64,000 nucleotides of DNA from Mycobacterium sp. 050128 (GTDB lineage Bacteria > Actinomycetota > Actinomycetes > Mycobacteriales > Mycobacteriaceae): contig NZ_JAZGLW010000004.1 in NCBI RefSeq assembly GCF_036409155.1, positions 521,340 through 585,339 on the forward strand, given 5' to 3'. Positions 55,345 to 64,000 of the stretch are shown here, one piece after another. A program made the translations under genes and the position numbers. Each line of letters begins with the position of its first letter. The stretch's first letter is position 1. The notes beneath the pieces were generated by a model. The model was not told the origin of the DNA. It did no database searches and saw only the letters and a program-made list of their open reading frames with translations.

Positions 55345-55401
55345 GATCTCGCAGTGTAGTTGTTCGGTCCGGCAAAGGCGGATCACGCGTATTCTGACGG
55401 C

Positions 55402-55830
55402 ATGGCGATCGCGCTGAGCTGGCTGATCTTCGCGCTGGCTCTTGCCGGTGCCGAGGCGCTGACGGGCGATATGTTCCTGTTGATGCTGGGGGGCGGTGCG
55501 CTGGCCGCCTCGGCCACGGCTTGGCTCACGCATTGGCCGATCCTGGCCGACGGCGCGGTGTTCCTGGTCGTTTCGGTCCTGCTGGTCGTGCTGGTCCGGC
55601 CCGCATTGCGGCAGCGGATCACTCCCAAGTCGCTGCCGACGGGCATCAAGGCGCTCGAGGGCAAAAGGGCGCTGGTGCTCGATCGGGTGGCCCGCGACGA
55701 GGGTCAGGTGAAACTTGACGGCCAGGTGTGGACGGCGCGTCCGTTCAACGACGGCGACGTCTACGAGCCCGGCGACTCGGTCACCGTCGTGCACATCGAC
55801 GGCGCGACCGCGGTGGTGTTCAAGCACTAA
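55402..55830 (+). CDS. NfeD-like membrane protein
   Basis: 142 residues. Two N-terminal hydrophobic segments (about 5-20 and 25-70, the latter split: [18 protein letters not shown] and [20 protein letters not shown]) and a C-terminal beta-rich NfeD OB-fold (about 85-142: [40 protein letters not shown]). Partner of the SPFH protein encoded next; such pairs organise membrane microdomains. Equivalent to Rv1487. Confidence 0.92.
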   Translation: MAIALSWLIFALALAGAEALTGDMFLLMLGGGALAASATAWLTHWPILADGAVFLVVSVLLVVLVRPALRQRITPKSLPTGIKALEGKRALVLDRVARDEGQVKLDGQVWTARPFNDGDVYEPGDSVTVVHIDGATAVVFKH

Positions 55831-55879
55831 TTCGGTCGGCACAGACGCTGCGAAGACGCTGCGAGAGAAAGGAACTCCG

Positions 55880-57025
55880 GTGGAAGGTGCGGTTGCGGGT
55901 TTGGTATTGCTGGCCGTCCTGGTGATCTTTGCGATCATCGTGGTGGCCAAGTCCGTGGCGTTGATACCGCAGGCCGAGGCCGCGGTGATCGAGCGTCTGG
56001 GCCGGTACAGCCGCACGGTCAGCGGGCAGCTGACGCTGCTGGTGCCGTTCATCGACCGCGTCCGGGCCCGGGTCGATCTGCGCGAGCGGGTGGTGTCGTT
56101 CCCGCCCCAGCCGGTGATCACCGAGGACAACCTGACGCTCAACATCGACACCGTGGTCTATTTCCAGGTCACCGTTCCGCAGGCGGCCGTCTACGAGATC
56201 AGCAACTACATCGTCGGCGTCGAGCAGCTGACCACGACCACGCTGCGCAACGTCGTCGGCGGCATGACGCTGGAGCAGACCCTGACCTCGCGCGACATGA
56301 TCAACGGCCAGCTGCGCGGTGTGCTCGACGAGGCGACCGGCCGCTGGGGCCTGCGGGTCGCCCGGGTCGAACTGCGCAGCATCGACCCGCCGCCCTCGAT
56401 CCAGGCCTCGATGGAAAAGCAGATGAAGGCCGACCGGGAGAAGCGGGCGATGATCTTGACCGCGGAAGGCAACCGGCAGGCGGCGATCACACAGGCCGAG
56501 GGTGCCAAGCAAGCGCAGATCCTGGCCGCCGAGGGTGCCAAGCAGGCCGCGATCCTGGCCGCCGAGGCCGACCGGCAGTCCCGGATGCTGCGCGCCCAGG
56601 GCGAGCGGGCCGCGGCCTACCTGCGGGCGCAAGGTCAGGCCAAGGCCATCGAGAAGACGTTCGCCGCGATCAAGGCCGGCCGGCCCACCCCCGAGATGCT
56701 GGCCTACCAGTACCTGCAGACGCTGCCGGAGATGGCGCGCGGGGATGCCAACAAGGTGTGGGTGGTGCCCAGCGACTTCAGCGCGGCGCTGCAGGGTTTC
56801 ACCAAACTGCTGGGCACGCCGGGCGAGGACGGGGTGTTCCGGTTCCAGCCGTCTCCGGTCGATGACGTGCCCCAGCACGCCGCCGATGCGGATGACGCCG
56901 AGGTGGCTGATTGGTTCAACACCGAGACCGACCCCCAGATCGCCCAGGCGGTTGCCAAGGCCGAGGCGATAGCCCGCCAGCCGGTCGATGGTCAGCCGGG
57001 CGCGCCGCCGGAATTGACTCAATAG
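55880..57025 (+). CDS. SPFH/Band 7 (stomatin-like) membrane protein
   Basis: 381 residues from GTG 55880 (the open frame upstream lies over the NfeD gene). One N-terminal helix ([20 protein letters not shown]), then the SPFH domain (about 25-200: [40 protein letters not shown]). A long Ala/Glu/Gln/Lys coiled-coil flotillin-like region (about 200-260) contains the repeat AEGAKQAxILAAE. An acidic tail follows. Oligomerises at the membrane; Rv1488 has the same length as I recall. Confidence 0.93.
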   Translation: MEGAVAGLVLLAVLVIFAIIVVAKSVALIPQAEAAVIERLGRYSRTVSGQLTLLVPFIDRVRARVDLRERVVSFPPQPVITEDNLTLNIDTVVYFQVTVPQAAVYEISNYIVGVEQLTTTTLRNVVGGMTLEQTLTSRDMINGQLRGVLDEATGRWGLRVARVELRSIDPPPSIQASMEKQMKADREKRAMILTAEGNRQAAITQAEGAKQAQILAAEGAKQAAILAAEADRQSRMLRAQGERAAAYLRAQGQAKAIEKTFAAIKAGRPTPEMLAYQYLQTLPEMARGDANKVWVVPSDFSAALQGFTKLLGTPGEDGVFRFQPSPVDDVPQHAADADDAEVADWFNTETDPQIAQAVAKAEAIARQPVDGQPGAPPELTQ

Positions 57026-57034
57026 GATTGCCGG

Positions 57035-57391
57035 ATGAGTGTTTTGACTTCCCCGAAGACGTATACGGCGCTGGGCGCGTTTCACGCCGTCGACGCGGTG
57101 TTGTGCGGTGTCCAGATCGCACCGATCAGGAAAATCCTCGATGACGTCGGCCTCCCGGAGAACGTCAGGCCCGTCCTGCCGGTGGTGAAGGCCGCCGCCG
57201 CGGTCGGCTTGCTGTCGGTCACCCGTTTCCCCGCGCTGGCGAGGCTGACCACCGCGATGCTGACGCTGTACTTCGTGCTCGCGGTGGGCGCGCATGTGCG
57301 GGTGCGCGACAAGGTCGTCAACGGTCTGCCGGCCGCCCTGTTTCTGGGCCTGGTCGCCGCGATGACGGTGAAGGGACCGGATCAGAGCTAG
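57035..57391 (+). CDS. DoxX-like small membrane protein, Rv1489-like
   Basis: 118 residues, nine bases after the SPFH gene. Four predicted hydrophobic stretches: ALGAFHAVDAVLCGVQIAPI, PVVKAAAAVGLLSV, TAMLTLYFVLAVGAHV and LPAALFLGLVAAMT. The organisation matches the DoxX-like family (small four-helix integral proteins); no catalytic residues are seen. Function unknown, possibly linked to the NfeD/SPFH microdomain. Confidence 0.8.
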   Translation: MSVLTSPKTYTALGAFHAVDAVLCGVQIAPIRKILDDVGLPENVRPVLPVVKAAAAVGLLSVTRFPALARLTTAMLTLYFVLAVGAHVRVRDKVVNGLPAALFLGLVAAMTVKGPDQS

Positions 57392-57453
57392 TCGAGTCGC
57401 CCAAGCGAATGTGCTTGTGCCACTTTAAGCTACGCCGCGGCTGCTGCTTATGC

Positions 57454-57750
57454 CTACGGTGATACCGGCGCCGGCAACGCGTGGGGCGTAATGCCCTCCG
57501 GGGGGCCGGGTGGGCGCGGGGGCATCGGCGCCACGCTCGTAGGCGCAGCCGGGGCGGGGTAGCCGGGCGTCTGCGAGAACGGCGGTGGATAAGGCGGCGG
57601 CGGCAGCTGGACGCGGATCGTGAACACCAGGCCGGTGATCGCGAAGGCGGCGATCGCGCCAACGATCAGGCCGACCAGTCCGGCGGCGACGAGCGCGGCG
57701 GTGGAAAAGCGCCGTCCGGTCGCGCCGGTGTGAGCGTTGTCGGAGGTCAT
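57454..57750 (-). CDS. Small membrane protein with proline-rich outer tail (98 aa)
   Basis: One helix (ALVAAGLVGLIVGAIAAFAI, about 19-38) preceded by a short polar N-terminus and followed by about 50 residues rich in Pro (LPPPPYPPPFSQTPGYPAP). Probably anchored with the Pro-rich part outside. It lies 27 bases downstream of the protease gene on the same strand, so the two are likely one transcript; it could be a scaffold or a substrate of that protease. No homology recognised. Confidence 0.6.
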   Translation of the reverse strand: MTSDNAHTGATGRRFSTAALVAAGLVGLIVGAIAAFAITGLVFTIRVQLPPPPYPPPFSQTPGYPAPAAPTSVAPMPPRPPGPPEGITPHALPAPVSP

Positions 57751-57777
57751 CTCGCTCCCGAGTGGTCTCGAGGCCGC

Positions 57778-58776
57778 TCAGCGCGGTCCGGATGATGGTG
57801 CCGTCATGGCGGTCAGCTGCCATTGGTCCAGCCACGGCTGCACGAGTTCGGCAACCGAGAACTTAGCCGGGGCCAGGCACCCGGCGGCGGGATCGGCGGG
57901 ATTGCTGCCCCGAATGTCGATGCCGACTGCGGTGGCGGTGCCGTCGTTTCGAATGAGGTAGACCGGGCCACCGGAATCACCGCATTGGCCGCCCGCCGCG
58001 AACGAGACCTTGCTCTCGGTGACGTCGAGGATCGCGCCGCATTCGGCCTCGCCACTGCTCATGCCGTACTTGCACAGCTGCTGTCCGATCGCCAGGTCGG
58101 TGGTGACCCCCGTGATCGGCAACGCGGCGGCGATGGCCGGGCTCTGCGGGACATTGTCGCCGTCGAGCACGATCAGGCCGATGTCGTGCTGCTCGTCGTG
58201 GACGCCCTCGTTGACGGTCTGGACGAACGTGCCCAGCTTCGCGTACGGCAGGATCCCGGCGAGGTTCATCATCACCTTGCTCGGTTGCCGGGATCGATTG
58301 CAGTGACCCGCGGTGAGAACCGCGGCCTTGCCGCCGCTGGTGCGCACCAAAAACCCAGCCGTGCAACCCATTCCACCGGAACCGTCGGTGTATTCGACAT
58401 AGATGCCCGCGCCCGGTCCCGCGGCAGCGGACGCGGGCAAGGCGATGGGCGTCAGGTCGGGCTGCGCCGGTTCTTGGGCGTATTGGACATTCTTGGGCGC
58501 CAGCCAGATGGCCGTGATACACCCGACGGCGGCGATCGCCGCGCCGATCGTCAGCCACGAGGCATGCGCCCGATCTCGTGGTACCGGCGGGTAACGGATC
58601 GCCGGTGAGGCGAGGACGCCGCCGGCCGGCACGCGATACAGCTTGATCCGGTCGAACAGGAAGGACAACACCGCGACGGCCACCGACGCCAGTGCACCGA
58701 GCAAGAGCACGAGGAGGCCGGCCCGCGACGGCTGCAAGCCGAAACTTGCCAGCTGCTGCGCGTAGACCCGCTCCAT
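57778..58776 (-). CDS. Membrane-anchored trypsin-like serine protease
   Basis: 332 residues. Two membrane helices (about 18-41 and 74-92), then an extracytoplasmic S1 (chymotrypsin-fold) domain: His158 in LTAGHCN, Asp198 in EQHDIGLIVLD, Ser268 in GQCGDSGGPV. The triad and oxyanion Gly are intact. Paired cysteines at GCTAGF/GHCN and LCKYG/ECGAI can form the usual disulfides. Similar mycobacterial proteins exist (Rv1043c-like, from memory). Not found in this place in M. tuberculosis. Target unknown. Confidence 0.88.
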   Translation of the reverse strand: MERVYAQQLASFGLQPSRAGLLVLLLGALASVAVAVLSFLFDRIKLYRVPAGGVLASPAIRYPPVPRDRAHASWLTIGAAIAAVGCITAIWLAPKNVQYAQEPAQPDLTPIALPASAAAGPGAGIYVEYTDGSGGMGCTAGFLVRTSGGKAAVLTAGHCNRSRQPSKVMMNLAGILPYAKLGTFVQTVNEGVHDEQHDIGLIVLDGDNVPQSPAIAAALPITGVTTDLAIGQQLCKYGMSSGEAECGAILDVTESKVSFAAGGQCGDSGGPVYLIRNDGTATAVGIDIRGSNPADPAAGCLAPAKFSVAELVQPWLDQWQLTAMTAPSSGPR

Positions 58777-58825
58777 TGAATAGATCTTTCAGGCAAGCGG
58801 CGGCCCGCTCAAGAAAACGGCGCAG

Positions 58826-59584
58826 TTAGCTGAAATTGACCGGTTCGGCGGCGGGTTCGTCGGGACGCGGCGCGCGGTGGTGCCGGCGGTAGTGACGTAT
58901 TTCGAGGAGCAGCCCGGTGAGCCCCAGCGCACCGGTGACCAACGACACTCCGAACAACAGCGGACTGGGGTGACCGGCCAGCGCGTCGCCGAGAAACACG
59001 ACCGCGGCGGTTCCGGGCAGCAGGCCGGCCAATGTGGCCAGCGTGTACGGCAGGATGCCGACGGCAGACGCGGCGGCCGCATAGTTGACCACGGAAAACG
59101 GCAGCACCGGAATCAACCGCAGCGACACGACCGATACCCAGCCCCGCTCGCGCAGGCGCTCGTCGGCCCGGTGGATCGCCCGGTAGCGAACCAGCCGGGA
59201 CAGCCGCCATCCCGCGGCGCGCACCAACACCAGCGCCAGTACCGCGCTCGCCGTGCTGGCGACCACGGCGATCACCACGCCCAGGGCCGGCCCGAACAGC
59301 AGACCCGCGGCGAGGGTGAACGCCGTGCGGGGCACCGGCACCACCGTGACGACGATGTGCGCCACCAGAAATGCCAGCGGGAACCACGGACCCAGCGATT
59401 GGGCCCAATCGCGCAGCTGCACCGCGCCGGGCAGCGGAACCCATAGCGCCACGGCCACCAAGACTGTGATACCGACCACTGCCGCGATCGCGCGCGGCCG
59501 GGACAGCCCGCGCGCGCTCATCGCCAGCGCGCGCCAGAAACTGCGCAGCGTACTGGTGGTTTTGGCGGTGGCCGGGCCCGTCAC
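58826..59584 (-). CDS. DedA/TVP38-TMEM64 family membrane protein, Rv1491c-like
   Basis: 252 residues from GTG 59584 (matching the length of Rv1491c as I recall); ATG 59698 would add 38 unlikely residues. About six helices, with the SNARE-associated/VTT signature: VPVPRTAFTLAAGLLFGPALG (about 103-123), then SLRLIPVLPFSVVNYAAAAS and LPYTLATLAGLLPGTAAVVF. Family members act in phospholipid scrambling and membrane homeostasis. Followed on the same strand by the protease gene after 49 bases. Confidence 0.88.
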   Translation of the reverse strand: MTGPATAKTTSTLRSFWRALAMSARGLSRPRAIAAVVGITVLVAVALWVPLPGAVQLRDWAQSLGPWFPLAFLVAHIVVTVVPVPRTAFTLAAGLLFGPALGVVIAVVASTASAVLALVLVRAAGWRLSRLVRYRAIHRADERLRERGWVSVVSLRLIPVLPFSVVNYAAAASAVGILPYTLATLAGLLPGTAAVVFLGDALAGHPSPLLFGVSLVTGALGLTGLLLEIRHYRRHHRAPRPDEPAAEPVNFS

Positions 59585-59775
59585 GCCACTCAACGTTACG
59601 GGCCAGATGTGAATACCTTGTATCCCCGCCTTGGTGTTTCGCCACCGACCCGGACCGGCCGATTCACCGCACGGTTTTTTGGCGGCGGGGCCAATCAATT
59701 AGCCTGATTAGCGAGTCGCGTGTCCTCCGCAACCTCAAGCAACGTTGCCAATAGCTGCGAAAACAGGAGCAGTCG

Positions 59776-61647
59776 GTGTCCATTGATGTACCCGAGCTCG
59801 CCGACCTGGAACAGGTTCGCGAGCGCTGGCGCACCGCGGTTGCCGGTGTGCTTGCCAAGAGCACCCGCAAGGAACCCGCCGAGTTGGGGGAAGCACCCGA
59901 GCAGCTGCTGGACACCCCGACCTACGACGGGTTCGCGATCCGGCCGCTCTACACCGCGTTCGACGAGCTGCCCGAGCCGTCGCTGCCCGGCGAGTGGCCC
60001 TACCTGCGCGGCGCGGACGCCTTCCGCGACGTCAAGTCCGGCTGGAAGGTCGTCGAGGCGTTCCCGTCCGCCGGCGCCACCGCCGCTGAAACCAACACGG
60101 CCGTGCTGGGTGCGCTCGGTGACGGGGCCAGCGCGTTGCTGCTCCGGGTCGGGACGGACGGCGTGGCGCCGCAGGAGCTCGAAGGGCTGCTCGCGGGCGT
60201 CTACCTGAGCATGGCGCCGATCATCCTCGAGGCCGGCGCGGACTACGCGGCGGCCGCCGACGCGATGCTGGCCCTGGTCGACGAGGTCGAATCCGACCAG
60301 CGCGCCACCCTCTCGATAGACCTGGGCGCCGACCCGCTGACCGCGGCGCACAGCGAGCGCCCCGCGCCGACGATCGACGACGTCGTCGCGGTCGCGTCGC
60401 GGGTGACCGGCGATCACGGCGTGCGGGCGATCACCGTCGACGGGCCCGCGTTCCACAACCTTGGCGCGAACGCGACTTGGGAGCTGGCCGCCAGTGTCGC
60501 GGCCGCGGTGGCCTATCTGCGGGTGCTCACCGAGTCGGGGATGCCGGTCCGCCGGGCGCTGGGCCAGATCAGCTTCCGGTTGGCCGCCGACGACGACCAG
60601 TTCATGACGATCGCCAAAATGCGTGCCGTGCGCCAACTGTGGGCGCGGGTCGCCGAAGTCGTGGGGGAGCCCGATGCCGGCGGGGCGATCGTGCACGCGG
60701 CGACGTCACTGCCGATGATGACTCAACGCGATCCCTGGGTGAACATGCTGCGCTGCACGCTGGCCGCCTTCGGCGCCGGTGTCGGCGGCGCCGACACCGT
60801 GCTGGTCTTCCCGTTCGACATCGCGATCCCGGGCGGCTTTCCCGGTACCGCGCGAAGCTTCGCGCGGCGCATCGCGCGCAACACCCAGCTGCTGCTGCTG
60901 GAGGAGTCGCACGTCGGCCGGGTGCTGGACCCCGCCGGTGGGTCGTGGTTCGTCGAAGACCTCACCAAACGCATTGCCGAGGGCGCCTGGGAACACTTTC
61001 AGGCCATCGAGGGCCGCGGTGGATTCGTCGACGCTCGTGACCACATCGCCGACGCGATCGCCGAGATCGCCGCACGGCGTGCCGACGACATCGCGCATCG
61101 CCGCACCGCGATCACCGGCGTCAACGAATTCCCGAACCTGTCCGAACCCGCACTGCCGCACAGCGATTCGATCGGCCAACCCGACGTCGGCAACTTGCAG
61201 CGCTACGCCGCGGGGTTCGAGGCGTTGCGGGACCGCTCGGATGCCTTCCTGGCCCGCACCGATGCCCGCCCCAAGGCGCTGCTGCTTCCACTGGGCCCGC
61301 TGGCCGAGCACAACATCCGCACCACGTTCGCGGCGAACCTGTTGGCGTCCGGCGGCATCGAGGCGGTCAACCCGGGAACGCTCGACGCAGCCGGGGTCGC
61401 TGCCGCGGTGTCCGATGCGGGATCGCCTGCCGCGGCGGTGATCTGCGGCACCGACCAGCGCTACGCGACGGAGGCGGCCGCGATCGTCGACGCGGCCCGC
61501 AGCGCCGGAGTGTCGCGGGTTTACTTGGCCGGACCGGAAAAGGCGGTCGCCGATACCGATCCCGAGCACCGGCCCGACGAATACCTGACAGCTAAAATCA
61601 ATGCGATCGAAGCCCTTTCGGATCTGCTGACTCGGTTGGGGGCGTAA
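59776..61647 (+). CDS. mutA: Methylmalonyl-CoA mutase small (beta) subunit
   Basis: 623 residues from GTG 59776. Heterodimeric, B12-dependent mutase partner of MutB that converts methylmalonyl-CoA and succinyl-CoA; in this subunit the B12-contacting His of the C-terminal domain is missing (it has [20 protein letters not shown]) as is normal for MutA. TIM-barrel part: [41 protein letters not shown] preceding ACAGGAGCAG is a fair ribosome site. Four bases before mutB. Confidence 0.95.
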   Translation: MSIDVPELADLEQVRERWRTAVAGVLAKSTRKEPAELGEAPEQLLDTPTYDGFAIRPLYTAFDELPEPSLPGEWPYLRGADAFRDVKSGWKVVEAFPSAGATAAETNTAVLGALGDGASALLLRVGTDGVAPQELEGLLAGVYLSMAPIILEAGADYAAAADAMLALVDEVESDQRATLSIDLGADPLTAAHSERPAPTIDDVVAVASRVTGDHGVRAITVDGPAFHNLGANATWELAASVAAAVAYLRVLTESGMPVRRALGQISFRLAADDDQFMTIAKMRAVRQLWARVAEVVGEPDAGGAIVHAATSLPMMTQRDPWVNMLRCTLAAFGAGVGGADTVLVFPFDIAIPGGFPGTARSFARRIARNTQLLLLEESHVGRVLDPAGGSWFVEDLTKRIAEGAWEHFQAIEGRGGFVDARDHIADAIAEIAARRADDIAHRRTAITGVNEFPNLSEPALPHSDSIGQPDVGNLQRYAAGFEALRDRSDAFLARTDARPKALLLPLGPLAEHNIRTTFAANLLASGGIEAVNPGTLDAAGVAAAVSDAGSPAAAVICGTDQRYATEAAAIVDAARSAGVSRVYLAGPEKAVADTDPEHRPDEYLTAKINAIEALSDLLTRLGA

Positions 61648-61651
61648 CACG

Positions 61652-63900
<2,249 letters not shown>

Positions 63901-63904
<4 letters not shown>

Positions 63905-64000
63905 ATGTTGCGGGTCATGACGTTGTAGACGCCGACATGGTCGGGATGTGAGGAGGACGGGTCCTTCGGCGGCAGGATGAGAAATCGCCAAACCCCTCGT
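63901..64000 (-). CDS. C-terminal fragment of an unidentified minus-strand gene
   Basis: Reading from the end of the window, the last ~32 codons are open: a hydrophobic [11 protein letters not shown], then [18 protein letters not shown] and a TAG at 63903-63901. The stop shares CTAG with mutB, the same interlock seen at other convergent pairs here, which supports it being real. Too short to identify. The N-terminus lies beyond the window. Confidence 0.5.

Overview
The window is chromosomal DNA from a mycobacterium, most likely a slow-growing non-tuberculous species. GC content is high, GTG starts are frequent, and gene order follows the M. tuberculosis block from about Rv1436 (gap) to Rv1493 (mutB) almost gene for gene (compared from memory). 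The species is not resolved. The PE_PGRS genes, bisC, ctpD and trxB1 that sit in this block in M. tuberculosis are absent. Present instead are ppc, a P450, a DUF1206 protein, a DUF5666-like lipoprotein, a YihY-family protein, a stand-alone second qcrB with its own TetR regulator, and a membrane trypsin-like protease. No phage, insertion sequence, CRISPR array, rRNA or tRNA was seen, and no gene-free stretch exceeds 300 bases.

Layout. 1-1.9 kb: the 3' part of a PucR-type regulator, then a tiny secreted-peptide ORF coupled to a hypothetical gene. 2-8.2 kb: gap-pgk-tpiA-secG-ppc (lower glycolysis, a Sec subunit, anaplerosis). 8.2-10.8 kb: DUF1206 protein, P450 and a coiled-coil protein. 10.9-17.4 kb, minus strand: tkt-tal-zwf-opcA-pgl (pentose phosphate pathway). 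17.6-25.4 kb: heme O/heme A synthesis (ctaB, ctaA), a quinone oxidoreductase, a shortened ATP-grasp-like protein, an ABC exporter and mptB (lipomannan/lipoarabinomannan). 25.4-31.8 kb: sufR-sufB-D-C-S-U-T, the iron-sulfur assembly operon. 31.8-39.7 kb: lipoprotein, YihY, fadE15-like, trxA, echA12-like, ABC-F, small HTH and TetR genes. 39.8-49.2 kb: acn, then the cell-division/envelope cluster Rv1476-like, ripA, ripB, moxR1, DUF58 and VWA genes. 49.2-51.7 kb: orphan qcrB and its divergent TetR. 51.7-55.3 kb: mabA-inhA-hemH and an Rv1486c-like gene. 55.4-59.6 kb: NfeD/SPFH pair, DoxX-like, protease and DedA/TVP38 genes. 59.8-63.9 kb: mutA-mutB (methylmalonyl-CoA mutase). The last 100 bases carry the C-terminus of an unidentified minus-strand gene.

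The most interesting non-core signals are: the orphan QcrB/TetR pair, a possible inducible alternative cytochrome bc1 subunit; a perfect 14-bp hairpin whose three-base loop is the ATG of a 39-codon ORF; a very good SigH-type promoter placed for a leaderless trxA message; a SufR operator overlapping the sufR start; GTCAC direct repeats before ripA; a 33-bp tandem repeat between acn and its TetR regulator; and a 17-bp duplication in front of ripB. All functional statements are read from sequence and family knowledge; no database search was run.
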